Position numbers and translations under genes: made by a program. The notes beneath the pieces are model-generated. The model was given only the letters and a program-made list of their open reading frames with translations. It did no database searches and was not told the origin of the DNA. 64,000 nt of DNA from Clonostachys chloroleuca (Eukaryota; Ascomycota; Sordariomycetes; Hypocreales; Bionectriaceae), in assembly GCA_037952775.1 (NCBI GenBank), contig JBANAY010000003.1, positions 10,850,001 to 10,914,000 on the forward strand. The letters are read 5' to 3'. This document shows, one piece after another, positions 22,290 to 35,866 of this stretch; positions within the stretch are counted from its first letter, which is position 1; each line of letters opens with the position of its first letter.

Positions 22290-24400
22290 TTACCAGACCT
22301 CCCACATCTGCCCGCCCATAGAAATAAGGCGATTAAAGAGATCGTCGCGGGTGCTGATCGCTGTGAGATGTAATTCATCACCGCCCCTGGTCTTAACTAT
22401 TATCCCGTCAACAACCTCGCTTCCTAGAGCCCACCCAACGATAAGCTTGCTCTTCCAGCCTAGGCCCCCAACCTTCCTCAATTCTAATATATCGCCGATT
22501 GCAACCGTCCAGGCCGGATTCACATCCCCGAGATCGCTAGTCCAGCTCACCGCGGGTGTTGTGGCCTTGGTGGTCACATAAACGTGGCCCTTCTTACCCT
22601 TGAACCGGGCTGGAAACGAAACGGGCCCTCGCGCTGGAATCTCTTTGCTTTTGCGTACGACCCCCAGGCGATTACGAGCCTGTCGAGCTCCAGCCGTAGC
22701 TTTTGCTTTGTCCGCAGCCAGAGCTGTTTCCACGCCTCCCTTGGCAGTACCTTTGATGAGGTTTAGGATTCGTCGAGCTGTTTTCGGTTTTGATACCCCA
22801 GGCTCGTGCTTTTCCTGCACTACTTCTTCGTCGGGCTGGACTGCTTCCTGTATTTCTTCATCTGTTGCACCTTCTGACCCTGTTAGTTAAGCTGATTGAC
22901 TACCGACTTTATGATTAGCACTTACCTAGATGATCCAGATTCTCTCCAGCAGTCTCGTGGGGTTTAACTGGGGGTGGGATATCTGATCTCGGGGGCGGGG
23001 GAATAGGAGCATGGTTCTTCTCTCCTACCCGAAGCAATGTGATAGTGAGCTGTGCGTTGGTCGGAACACCTCTAAGAATACTGTGTCGAAGCTGCAAATG
23101 CTCCTGCCAACGAGGGTAATTTGTGTTGAGGTAGTCGAGGGTAGGCTCCATAATGGGCGAACCAAAGAAACCAAACCCTACGGCGAAGCCGATCCCCTTG
23201 ACGAGCATGTAGGAGGTGGTCAAGTATGATCCAAGAAGCAGGGGCACCAAACAGGCTGCAAGCCTCAACCGAGTCCTATTCTTGGGAAACGGCACTGTTG
23301 GGTTAAGAGCATTCCCGAACCTCTCCCATGTATCAACTACATCTGCAACTGCGTGCATGAGTGGGCGCGCTCGATCCCATACAGCGTGAGAAACCGGAGC
23401 CTTTGTCCTATCATGCTCATGTGTTGGTACCTCGCCCTCCCCTGCATCTTTGGCGTGTGTAACTTCCATGGTTAACTCAGTTGGGTCTGGCGCTGAATCG
23501 CCTTCGTGGGGATCACCTTGAGGATGTTTACCCGCAGCTGTACTGACCACCAGCTAGAGACCAATTAGTGTTTCATACGGGCATGAAAGAAGCGGTTGAG
23601 CGCCTTACGCCAGAACATACCGATGATATACTGTTGACGAAGCTATGAGCTTCTTGCTCGACAGCCTCTCCACGGTGCTTTTCCGGTGCGCCAGTGAATG
23701 TATCATCGGACCCAAGAACACCAGCAGGAGGTTTTTTAACACCTCCTGTGGCTTCATCAATTAGGGCTATTGGAGCAGGTGGGAAGCAGAATTCGCGCGA
23801 CTCTGGTGAGAGGACCAAAGTGGTCAAAAACAAGAAAGTAACCGGCATGAGTAGGTCCAGAAGCCAGGCTATGGAGTAGACAGCGAGGAAGGCAGAGGTG
23901 CGCTGATGTTCTTTCCATGACCGAAGTCGTACAACATGTTTCCAACAACCCAAGAGACTCAATATCACAACCATGTAGAGTCTCTCCAACTGAGCGCGCA
24001 GCTTTTCTGGGGAGAATTCCTCCTCATCGGCGATGTTTAGGTCAAGATTGGCCAGTGGAGGTTGATCGATGCTTTTGACGACGAATATTTGTTTGTTGAA
24101 CCTTCGAATCAGCGTCCAAAGATTTTCATTCTCAATGCCCCCGACCAGGGGTTGCGGAATTTTATCAACGTCGTCGTTCCATCCCAGATTCTTCACCTCT
24201 GTATCGTTGTGATTGAACTGGCAGCTCCCCTTTTGGTCGACCTCTCCGGTTTGGCTGTCCTCAGCAAGCGCATGGCTTTCTGTTGGCTTCGATTCATCGA
24301 AGCTATGTACGATTTCGGGCTCGCTATCAGATGCTGGGACTAGTGGTGGTCGAGCCACCGACGAGTTTCCTCCCGTGTCGTTGCTGTCCGGCGCAGACAT
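22290..24400 (-). CDS. DUF3292 family membrane protein, three exons (665 aa)
   Basis: Exons on the minus strand are 24400-23621, 23553-22926 and 22879-22290. Intron 1 (67 nt) has GTATGT, a CACTAAT branch and TCTAG. Intron 2 (46 nt) has GTAAGT and AACAG. Phases match and give 665 residues. The protein has an acidic disordered N-terminus (1-130), two hydrophobic segments in exon 1 (around LYMVVILSLLG and LLDLLMPVTFLFLTTLV), more in exon 2 (LRLAACLVPLLLGSYLTTSY and the following Gly/Phe-rich segment), and a soluble C-terminal domain after a basic linker. This layout and wording fit the fungal DUF3292 family, whose function is unknown to me. The stop TAA sits inside a perfect GTAAGT, so a further 3' exon cannot be excluded, although the reading ends naturally in EVW. 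Confidence 0.85.
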
Positions 24401-27400
24401 GGCTGAAGGCGATTGATGCTATCTCCGCCAATACTCTGTGTGATGAATGGTGTTATACTGCTTGACTATGGATGTTGTACTATCCAGTGACCGAGATATT
24501 GATGAATCCAAGAGTCGAGAACATATGGATATGACGCCTGGATTCGCATGTAGATGAGCCGTGCGGCGGAAAAAGGCGACATAAACTGGCTTCTGGTGCC
24601 TCTACTAGAGAGTCTCAAGCTCTCTCCTGCCGCCTACGTCAAATACAAATGCTTAGGGGCAAGCGAGCATAACAAAGAAGTCACGATCTCTTGCATGGAA
24701 GTTACGTGGCTCCAGCTTGCGCAAGATCGTCATCGCAGACTAAGACAGTATCTTGACGTCATGGACCGCCTTGGAATTTAGACCACCACCGGACTCAATT
24801 CTTGAATGATCTATGGTTTTCCCAGGAAATGATGGCCGCCGTTATCAAAGTGAGACTGCGCGTTCCATTGCCTTGAGATCCCGAAAACAACCAATTAATC
24901 CAACAAACCTGTGCATGAGCTGCGCAAGCATCGTGGACTACCCTATCTTGGCCCCTGCTGCCGACATCATTGAGGACCTCCAAATGCATCTATTTGTCGG
25001 CCTAAAAGTTAGCGTAGCGCAGAGATCTAAGGGTTTTATTTGGGATCGAAGCTTTGTACTCATGGAAAACCTGATTTGAGAATTGCATGCAGCCCTCTCC
25101 TGCGGCTGAGTTCGCCTGGATCCTGAAAAACCACCCGACCGCTGCTTAGACACATGCTGTGGAGAGTGATAACATGTTTACACCAATTATAATTCATAGA
25201 TGATAATTGCAACGAATACAAAGCGATAGCAACTTTATGAGGTACTACGTCTGTTTTTATTATGTGTCTGTCTTTCTTCAAGCACTTTCATACTGTGTTC
25301 CCTCTCTGGTTGGCCGCTTCAAGTTGAAGACTACTAAACTGCCAAGAAGGGCATCACTAGATTTCGTCCGTAGATAGGGATACGCAGTGCTGGCTAGAAA
25401 AGTATTACGGAGCAATATACAGCCAATTTCCAGATATGCTTGTCAAGAAAGAACCCTGGTCTCTCGCGGAGGGCCAGGTACCTGCTATGGCGGTTTGTGA
25501 AGTCCTAAACAGGAGACAAACTCACCATGCAACGTCCCAAAAAATGTTACTTTGAATGACGCCCCAAGTGAGAGTTTCTAACGCGAGTTCCTGATGTTGG
25601 CCATGTGAAGAAGCTCCCCAGTTCTTTGAAAAGGATGGGTTTCATTCCGAGCCGAGACGAGCATTTGGCCTCCATGACGATTTTGACCATGAGTTATAAT
25701 TAGACCCTTCCAACAAACCTATTGACCGAAGGGACCGAACCTAGCGGATGGATCGAGGTCGGCGACATGGTTCTATAATAGCTCAGCGTAGGACCGATCA
25801 AGGTTACATTCGCGGGGAAATCCCACGAGCGTCTAACACATTGATCCGGAAGGTGAGTGCGATAACAGATACACATGGTCCAGGTTCTAGTCTTACCCTT
25901 GAACGCTGGACAGGCCGACTCTACCGAAGATACAATCGTGGATAGAAGGCGGTCCGCCTGGCGAGGAAGCATAGGATCGCCACCTGAAGCAGAAGACGTA
26001 TTGGCGAGACAAGACGGTTCGCACCGCCGAAGGGATCTGAGGCAGGGCAGGCCCCCCAGACACAAACCTGACACCACGTGCGTGACCCTTGGACCTACCG
26101 ATCCGGCTCGACGAGCCTCGACAGAGACAACGGCACCGAAACCATTAGACTTAGTCCGGAATTTCAGACGGGATAATACTTACCAGTAAGTGGCCTGAAA
26201 CGCAAACGTCGTCGGACGGCACGGGAGGCTCTGGGCTGCCACATGTTGATCTAGATAGAGGGCGGTTGATTTATTTTTGACACACCCTGCAGGCACACGT
26301 AAGAAAGGATCGGGCGTAGTGGCTCTACGAACCGCTGCCGCAATACCACAGATCGCGAATAAGATCCTATTGATAATGAGCGGGCCAAGATATAGCTCAG
26401 ATATTACGCCGGGACATCAGAAAATAGAACGCGACTGGGCTTTGAGGCGGTCGGAGCTGATCATGCATGTGCGGGTGAGCAGCGGTCGCTTTCATGATCG
26501 TAAACGCCGCCTCATGCAGTTGGACCAGCGGCATCAGAGGGAAGGGGGGTAGTATGGAGGAGGATCAGGCGCAGTTGCGGACTTTCTCAATTGTAATGTA
26601 AGGTAGGTAGGCAAAATAAAAGACGGCTGTGATGTGATAATGCAGATTTGATTAATTGAGTGTGGGCGACTGTTTCAGAAAGCGAGAAAAGGTCCCTTGT
26701 TCCCCGTACGATCGATTGGTCCTGTACAGAGTACAATGGAGGAGATCGACACTCTCAGTCAGATCATCCAACAATGCAATTGGCCTTTCTGAGTGGCACT
26801 CCGTCTTCCCAAGCGCTGCTCATTGGAGGGCGACCCGTAAAACAAGCACCCGGGCACTCAAAGAGCTATGAACATGTTCGGCGCCCAGAAGAGGCTGTGT
26901 CAAACGACGCGGGCCATCGAAGAGGAGCGTGAGAAAAAAAAGATGCTGATCTAGGAACGTGCTGAGGCGATACAGCAGAGCAGCGTGCCTTGGCTCAGCC
27001 TATAGACTTTCCTTTCTTTCCAATTGGGAAAACACACGCACACATACATTCACGTCTACGTGGTGCAGGCTTGGAGTTGAGCTGGCCTACAAGAAAGTGG
27101 TATCATGGCTTCTGCTGGCGGCTTACACAATGCATCCAACAGAGAGCCGGGTGGAAGGGGACTTGTGACCTGGTGATGCACTGTAGAGCCAGCTGCGTGC
27201 GTTCTGGGCTGATGATGATGCTGTCCCCCCCGCCTGGTTTCCTTTGCATGTTCGCTTTTCCCAATCGTTCACGGCCTGATGCTAGACGAGATGCTGTGAT
27301 CGGCGAATCAAGGCCTGCCACATCCTTATGTGACTGTGCTATGCCGGCGACCTGACCTGCATGGGCGCCTCAACGTCATTGGTGAGGACCGCCCTGCCTT

Positions 27401-30400
27401 GCTTCGTCCGCCTCGCCCGTTACCCTTAACTCCGACATGTTTGTTTTGTCATCCCAATCCACAGAAGAGCCCTCTCTTGCGTTCTTTTCAAGGGACTTCC
27501 TTGATTTCTGCGGTGGGAACCCGATGGGGTCCAGTGCGATGGCGTCTTCGCGGGTACCTCGCAGTCAGATACGCTAAACGTCCCGCCGGTTTTCTTAGCG
27601 ATTGAGTAGTGGATTGTAATGGTGTGTGACTCCTACTGTAGGCAGTGAGGTATCCGATGATGCTCCGGTGCTAGCAAAATTTGCGACTGCTGACTGGCTA
27701 GTGGAGGTGTGACCCGCCTATGACATGTACACAGCCAGTGACACCGGTGGCTTTTTTCATCTCAGCTCCTGCCGGAAGGGTGCGGCTGGCAGGTCTGATG
27801 CCCAAGAGAGGCACATTCGTGGGCACGGGTTTCAATCGCATTCATGCTTCCGCCTGCTGTCCACTGTGGTTTGCCACTGGGAGCACCGAGAAGGCAAAAA
27901 GAAAAAAGAACAGTACGCGAAAACAATCCATCTCAAACTGAAGCTCATTCTCGAAAGTTGGGGGAAATCGGCGTGAGGATCTGCAAGCCCGATGCGGCTA
28001 TGCTTTTTCCACGCCCCTGAATCTCTCCGAAAGAGAGCATCAGTGCGAAAACAGGACATCCCCCCTTCGCATCTGAGATCACACAACGATCGTCAGGCAC
28101 CCAGAGCTGGGATGGTAAGGTTACCGTTCCTTGTGAACATGGCTCTGCCCCCTCCGTTTGATGGGCCGTCCTCCACATGGCCTTGTCGCAGCTGTAGTAC
28201 CATAGGGCATGTGCAGGAGGAAGTGGATGAAAACAAACCTGTCTCTGGTGACACACCCCAATGCTGCATTGCTTTTTCCCACAATTGAAAAAAATTTTCT
28301 CTCGTCAAAAAGTGCTTTTTTTGTGTATCGTCTGTCATGAGAAAACCCCCACCACACCTCATTATGTGACCAGAAGCAGCCGAATGGCACAGCTGCTGAC
28401 CGGTCGCCGTAAATCACCCTATTCGTATGCGACCCTACCTCGAGCTGGGTGCAATGACCTTCCGGCCGAGGCTTATCACCGTTGCGGATCGAGCGGGCAG
28501 ATTGCATTCATCGAAGAGGCTGGACGATGGTCATCTCGGGGAAACGTACTACTGCAAGGGGAGAGGACAAAAGCCGTCTCCCGCGGATAGCTGCCGCTGC
28601 TCCCAGGCCCATGCTCACTCCCCTGTACCCAGGCCAATAGCACTGGGTCAGGTAATCTCTCCAGTTGATGGCCGAATGAGCGCTCTGTACGTGGTATATT
28701 ATCTCCCAGCTAAACGTTAATAAGCCAAGGTTCAGGGCCGGGGAAACCGTTGGAGGCCATGACAATTGGACGTTTCCTGGCAGGGAGCTCCCACTGGAGG
28801 TTGGAGTCAGCTGCCCTGTGCGCGCTGAACGCTATGGCAGCAGCTGAGCTGCGCACGAGCGTGGGAAAACATGGGAACTGTGGCTCAACACAGTGGCCAA
28901 GGGTCATCCTTGGACTCAGTTGCGGCTTTTCCCCGAGGTACCTCTGCAATGCGCGCTGTGGTGGTTGGCTCGGAGGCAGAGCATTAGGCCATGGTGACCA
29001 GTTCGAGTCAAGTGCAATTCCTTGAAGCTCATCCGTCAGATGGTGCTCCCCGGGTCGGAAGAGCTCCCTAATTCCGCAAGGAACAGAAACTGGGCTCCGA
29101 GAGACAAGTGTGCACGCAAGTTCTGTTCAAAATGAGGAGACGGCATAAGATGGTGAAGGAGACTTGTCACTTTTTCCATGTCGACGAGGCGTCATCCTTT
29201 CGCGCCGGCACAGAGGGTGTGGTGCAAAAGCAGGTACATACAGGCTAGAACAGGGGAAGGGCCCTGGCGCTGACTTCTAGCGTGGCATCTAAACACGCCA
29301 TTGGCTGGCTTCGGGGCATCAGCCCGAAGTCGCAGTGCTTGTTCCGACCAAGCTCATCACCCGTAGTCAGTTGGTGTGGTGGGCAAACTTCCGATCGGTA
29401 TCTGTCACTTTGCCCTGACAGGTGGAGCGAAGGTAGAAATTATGCATGGCTAGTCGCTTCAGCACGCACAGCCTGGCGATGCCATGCGATTGAAGACGCT
29501 GTGGTAGTCGAAGGGGTGAGGTGTACGGATGCACTCCAGACCGATGGTTCGCATGACGATCCAGAGGTCTCGCCATTTCGCATTAAAATCGACAGCGAGG
29601 CCTGGAGGCGAAAGACTCGAGGCAAGGCAAGGCCAGGCCCAGCAAGATCCATTCCGGCGGGGGCCCAGGCTCGCCATTACTCGTCAGCCTGCCTTGGTCC
29701 CCAGCAACATAACATGGAGGGTGGGATGGGCAGCTACGGAAGCGCGAGCCCAAGGCCCAGCCCCACGGTACGGGTTCGATTCGATAGTGACAGGGAGCAG
29801 GCATGGAACAGAGTTTTTGCCTGCACGCACGCGAGGCAGTTGTGCGCGTAGCATTACATAGCTGGCACTCACAAGGGCTGCAATGCAGGACCAACGAAGC
29901 TGTCAGGCGCATGTCATTGAATGCAATACTTGTCTCTGCGATGGCAGCATCGACCTGAAGCGTTGCAACGGCCTCTGCCCAGCCAACACCCCAAACGTGT
30001 TTATTGTCTTGTAATGGGCCTAATGGAGTGTACGAGCGGGCAGCATAGGGAAACACAGCCATTCAGAAGCAGTAAGCACCTGTTGCACAATGCCACACGG
30101 ATAAACAAACAAACACCAGCACCGACCAGCAACCCATTCACAAGACAACGGGCGGTAGTTTGTGCCTATGGTGGATGTTTATGCTTCTTCTAGTTAGATG
30201 ACTGTTAGTGGCTATTGTCAATGGACAAAGGCACATCATGCGGGGCGCACTGTTCCGCCCTGGGGTGCAAGCCTTTTAAGTGCCTGCTGAGAATGAGCCT
30301 GGCCTCAAAGGTGGACAATGGGCCTAGGAGAAACGAGAAACGGCACTACCAGCAAGTTACAAGGGCGGCAACGCACTGCTGAACTCTAAAAGAGACAGCG

Positions 30401-33400
30401 CGGGTCACATCATACCCTCCTAGTTTCACCGGCTGGCCTTCTGGGCCGGCTGAGGTGCAAGACGAAAGTTTGTACCTGACAGCATGCTATGGAACTTAGA
30501 GGGTGGCATTCAACGCGTCTGAGTTGATTCTTTCGGGGATCTGCAGTGACAGGACGCGACCTGGCTGGGGTATCAACCCTGCTTGAAGTGTTGAGTTAGC
30601 ATCGTAGCAACCCAGAGAGGCCAATCGTATGGATAGAATTCAACACTGCGCGTATGTAAAGCAGCCAGGGTCGGGAGCTGCTTTACATCGTTGATGATAG
30701 GTTCCCCACGCATTTGTGCATGAGGTAGGTCGAGGATACAAGGCGCACAAGCGAATTGGGCGAGCGAATTGTGCATGGGACAGCAGTTGTGTATTAATGT
30801 GCTACAGCAGTCCTGCTAGCTCGTTTTGCTGCTACCTTGCCCCATGCATCCCGACGATGGAATCTCGATGATTCATGAATTGACCCGCTCCTCCGGGATA
30901 CGAGTGACGATCGCTGTCAAATGCCTTGTAAAACTGACTGTTTACAGTTAAAGAGAAGCCCATCGCGGACATCCGCGAAACCCACCGAATTTCTTTGCAC
31001 GGGCCACTGGCACTATCTCAATGGGAACAAGGAAAAATGGAGCTCGAAGCTGTCGCGATTGGTGGGTGCAGTGCTATACGGTTGCAAATGCTCGTGTATG
31101 TATGCCATAGCAAGGCCCAATGTATTAACGATGCCACATCAAAAGAAGAAAGCAAGCCAAGGCGATTCTCTCATTCCCCAAGATCTCTCGTCCCTCTCGG
31201 TCCTTTTCCACACCTCAGACGAGTTATTCGTAGCGGTGCGGGTGGACGCGGAACGGCATCTGGCCTTGATGCAGGCCACTACAGGTTGACCAAGATATCA
31301 GTGACTGGGGGGGACAATAATACATCACCCAATTCGTCCTGGCAGGTGGCGCAAGATGCGAACGAGGAGGAGGGAGGGGTAGCACGAGCGAGCTCTGTAA
31401 ATCCTGCTGGCCTAGACTGCTTCTATTCTGGAGGACGGGGAAAAATCGAGGGACTTCTGGGGCGGCGAGCAGGCAAGGTGCGAGGTGATGCGGAGCCAGC
31501 TGAGACTGTTGGCCATGCAGTCTCCAATGCAAGCCAGGACTTTATTCATGTTGGCTTCCGAACTGCATTGCTGCTAACAACGCATTACCATTGGGAAAGC
31601 CATGTGTGTTTCTGCGTTACATTACCGTGCCTCGCCCAGGTTGGTCCTACGGGGTTTGGGATGGGATGGGATGGGATGGGCCGGGTCTGCCCATTCTTGT
31701 TTTTGGCATCCGATGCCTCTGACTAGATAATACTTTTTGGGAGTGTGGGCAGATGAGACCATTCTTAGCAGCATCGTCAGGTGCTAACGATCCATTGGCA
31801 TGTTCCACCGAGAAGATCGCGGGTCATACCAATGCATCCATATCCTGATCTTTTGCCAGCGAAGAGCATGCCGAGGGACGGCCCTGCGCACATCGGCCTG
31901 CATTTCAGACGTGGCTGGCAGCCTGGTCGTGCAAAGCAAAGCGAGCGACGAGGGAGTGAGAGAGACTGATCGGATTTGGGGCCTGAGGCCGCATTCCAGC
32001 TCCGCTGCAGGTGCAACGAAGGCCATTTCTACTGGCTGCGAGATGCACCCGAGAGCTCGCTACGTGATGGCTAGCATACTTCGCAAAAGCAACCTCTCGA
32101 GATATCCCAGCACTTTCCACTCGCCGCACATGTGGCCAGGCTTAGTACAGAGCAGTGGCCTGGTTACCCTTGTATCTGCTCGGGCAAAGTATCCGCCGTG
32201 GTACGTACCCTCAAATACGGCGGTCTCTGCCTGGCTGTTGGCTTGGGAAGCATCCTATTGGGGACCCCTGCGACTGGCAAAGGCTAAAATACCATGTCGC
32301 ACTGTGAATGGTGGGATCGAGAGCGTGTGGGTGGGACACCCTCTGATTCTTCTCTCTTCTTTGGCAGTCTTTCCGCGGGTGGGACTCGGAACGGGAGCCT
32401 GCCTCCGGGTTGGGCGAGAAGGCTGGGCTAGAACTGTAGCGGTGCGCCTACAACGTAAGAAAGTATTTTGAGAGCCCGTCAGGTGGAGGAATACGACCCA
32501 GAGGGCTTACTGGGTACTTACGTACACGGTGAGCTGTTGTAAACCACCAGTGGGTGGGAGGTGTGCAACAGCAAGTGGCTCGACCTCTGGTCCATGTAGG
32601 TCGGTTGGCTGGAGTTATAAACATGGAGGTCGAGAATCACACGCCAATTGGAGCTGCCATGTCTTCTCCGCCATCTGCCCTTTCCAATTGTCTCATCATC
32701 GGCTAGGGAATGATATTTCTTTTGCTAGACTGACTCAACGGCCTCTGTATCTGCTTGACTCAGCGGGGTCTAGCCTAGAACCACGATTCTCACTGAAGCT
32801 AGCCGTTCCAGGTATTGCCGTTCGGGGTGGCTCAAACGGCTTGTTCCTTTTCTCGCTCTTACGCCGCCAACGCACACACTCCCAGAGGCCCGAAGCGACC
32901 GACGTGAGAACACCCACCTAGCCCAGCCATTGGCACCAGCCCAGCAGATCAGCATAGACAGGCCTGGCTCCCATTCGCGACGCGATTGTGGCATTTTTCG
33001 TCCCAACCCTTCATTTCTGACGATTGCCGGCCATTCACCGTTTATCCCACGTCACGTACAGGTTCCAGTCACCGACTTTACTTCCTGGACGCACGAGACT
33101 AGACCTTCGCTGGGTCAGAACCCGGCCTGTATGTGATTGGTGTTGACCAGCATCAACAAACAACACACCCCAGGCCCCTACCAACCTACGGTACGCACCT
33201 GCGCCCAACCGCACAACACGTGGACGGACAACACCAACTCTCGTCCTAGGTATCCAGCGCAGCACATGTGAATGTCGAGGCCGACCGCATTGAATAAGTC
33301 TTGATCATTGCCGCGGATAGTCGCCTCCATTGCACTTCATCAATTGTGTCCTCGGACTAAAGTCGTCATCCGTCATCATCTTTAACACCACACCACCTCA

Positions 33401-34105
33401 CCCACTTTACTACGAGAGCCTCAGCCACCTGTGGCAGTTCACAGTTCGCGCGCAACACTGAGTTCACTTGATCCGCGCAAACGGGTACTCCGCGCCCAGG
33501 TTTTTTCTTGCCTCTCAAATTTACTTGACTCTCCGCCTGGTCAATCCAGTCGCAGGATCCAGCCCAGACATCAGCACCAGACGGTCTGCTCGCCGCAATC
33601 GCTCTTGGGTCCAACAGCCTAGGAATGGCCGGGGACCCGGTCCGCGCGTGCTAAATTCATCAGTCAACGCCAGCCAGACAACTGGAACCGAGACAGACCT
33701 GGAAGGGGAGCTGACCCATCCAGGACTCTAGCCACCGCATGGTTTTTTTAGGTGGGCATTGACGACCCCACATCGACATTGTACTTTCCTCCCCACCCCC
33801 CGGTCACCAACTTTTCCATCCCTCCCTGCCCTGTAGGTACCTCTGTACCAACCCGGTGCACCAACTCGAGTTGGGGCGAAGCCAAAGCGCACTTGTGGGC
33901 ATCGCATCCTACCTTAGCTCCCGGGCCACACGGCCGATCGCTACTACTTCTTTTGGTCCTGCCCAGGTGCTCTTTCCTTTCCGCACCACCTTCATCTCTC
34001 GCCTCTACTCGCCTGCACACTGCACACCGATCAAGCATATTACTGCTTCCTTTCGACTGCTCCCGCTGCCGAAGCAGCACTGTGCTCAATAGCCAGTTGC
34101 CCGTC
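24401..34105. other. 9.7-kb region without a recognisable gene
   Basis: I looked for spliced genes on both strands and found none I can support. The longest frames (30995-31726 and 31800-32471 plus; 29583-30062 minus) have unnatural compositions and strong opposing frames. Small features include a (GGGAT)n tract at 31658-31680. The final 1 kb (33.1-34.1 kb) is pyrimidine-rich and is the presumed promoter and long leader of the gene at 34106. The base composition is not AT-rich, so this is not an obvious mutated transposon desert. Confidence 0.45.
31658..31680 (+). repeat. (GGGAT)n short tandem repeat
   Basis: GGGAT repeated about four and a half times. It differs from the fungal telomere unit TTAGGG and is too short to imply an interstitial telomere. 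Confidence 0.8.
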
Positions 34106-35866
34106 ATGTCGTCGAACTTGAAGCCTTTGCTGCTGCCGCAGCTGGTGGAGGAGCGCAAGAAGCTCGAGGTCCACCACCACACGTGCTCAGAAGAAGAGCT
34201 CGCCTACACCTACCACACAACCAATTCTTCTTCCTCGGACATCGCGACGCCTCTCACGCCTACTTTTTCCTCAAGGGGACACTACCGCACCTCCAGCTCA
34301 ACCTCATCCATCGACCTGGCCTACCTACAATGCCTCGAGAGCCCTGCATCGCCGGTACCATCACAAGCACCAAAGCAGACCGGTGCTCGACCACTGCCCG
34401 ATGTGAAGGAGGAGCCATTCGAGAGGGAGGGCGTCATGGGGGATTTCAATGACAGCTTTGGATTATACAGCTGTCTCTGTAAGAAATACCTTGTTATGGT
34501 GCACACGCAAGTAAGACTAACAGTGTAAACAGGTGACGAACCATGCGAGCATCGCAGCAGCTCTGAACACACCTTTCCTGGCGACATTGTCACTGACTAC
34601 GAGTTCGATCACGACTGGGATTGCCTCAGTGACGGTGCTTTATCAGTAAACCTATCGAGTAATTCAAAGAACCGAAGTGGCACTGAGTTGCCCTTTATCG
34701 GACTTACATCTCGTCTCAGCTCCAAGTTGCAGTCGCAGAATCGGTGGACACTGAACAAGAGAGGGACACTGCGATCAGCTGCCACGACCGAGATCAGTCT
34801 TGAAACCGCCCTTTCAAGAGCCACATCAAGCCGATCTTCTTCGATTTCTTCTCCCCGCCCTCAGATGGCAGACCGTCTCCAAGACTTGCCCAAGCTGACG
34901 ACTTATCCTGGATCTTGCTACGAGAGCCGAGAGAACCTCGTTAGTGAGTCTGCCCGATATGAAGAGGAGGAAGACGAGGAGCTGGACCAACGGCTTACGC
35001 TTGAGCGTGATCGCGCAAAGGCGACAACTCCCCTCCTCCCACCATTACTCAACGGACCCTTCGCCTCACCCCCTAAGGAATCCCCTTTACAATCACCTAC
35101 AATTGCTCCTTCAGCCTTCTCACCTGAGATTCACTCCCCACCCTCATGCACTACCAACTTTTCACGACCCTCGCTCAGCGCAAAGCCTTCAGTCACATCA
35201 TTGCAACATCTCCCAGTCGAGGCACCTGCTACTCTACCTGCCCTCTTGCAGGAGTATGATGAGTGGTCAGACAGATTGGGTCACGCAAACTTTACCATTA
35301 ACCCCAAGCCTTATGAGCTGGAGCTTGTGGATAGCGATACCTTGACGCAATTCCGCAAGGATTGGGACGCTGCCCGAGTCAACTACACAAAACACATAGT
35401 CCGCACCGGTGAGAACTACGGTGAGACGAGCACTATTTACGGCCTTACAGAGCGCAAATGGGCCGAGATCGAGTCGCAATGGTGGACGACCTACGAGGCT
35501 GCCATGAAGCAGTTCATGGGACCAACCCCAGGATACCGCGCGAACCGGTCCTCAACCTCAGCTAGGAGCCGAAGCCGGGGCCGAACCAGGGGAAGAGGTC
35601 GATCTGACAGCGCAGGGGCTGTCCTATGGGGCCGTCCTGCTCAGGATGACCTTTTCGCAGAGGCTGAGTGGCGCCGCGTCGAGGACGGCCTTTCCAGCGC
35701 CATTCCGCATATGATGGATGGCGACGGCAAGTTCCCTGCACGAGGCGACGAAGACATTGTGGGCCCCATGCACCGCGCCGAGCCCATGTCTCGCGCGCAC
35801 AGCGAAGAAAAATACGGCGCCAGATTCTGGAAGAATCTGGCTGGAAGGGTCGGCCTGCGCAAGTAA
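34106..35866 (+). CDS. Ser/Pro-rich hypothetical protein, two exons (568 aa)
   Basis: Exons are 34106-34478 and 34533-35866. The 54-nt intron has GTAAGA, a GACTAAC branch and ACAG, and the join restores frame across a Cys codon. The product has 568 residues. Most of it is disordered and rich in Ser, Pro and acidic stretches (a DEEL-type acidic run near residue 290). The part with clear fold-like character lies in the last 220 residues: LLQEYDEWSDRLGHANFTINPKPYELE and, after a gap, QFRKDWDAARVNYTKH followed by GLTERKWAEIESQWW, all likely helical. A basic Arg/Gly/Ser segment (RSRGRTRGRGRS) and a GARFWKNLAGRVGLRK end follow. Conserved-hypothetical in style; I cannot name the family. A cytoplasmic or nuclear scaffold is a guess. 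Confidence 0.8.

Noticed and set aside
29770..29790. GGTTCGATTCG resembling a tRNA B box
   Set aside because: No plausible A box or cloverleaf upstream.
31658..31680. GGGAT repeats as an interstitial telomere
   Set aside because: The unit differs from TTAGGG and there are only four to five copies.
30995..31726. 243-codon plus-strand frame
   Set aside because: Ends in the GGGAT repeat, no family resemblance, and irregular composition; probably chance.
31800..32471. 223-codon open frame on the plus strand
   Set aside because: Composition rich in Trp/Cys/Arg/Ser with no recognisable motif, overlapping frames on the other strand, no intron or promoter logic; judged a chance frame.
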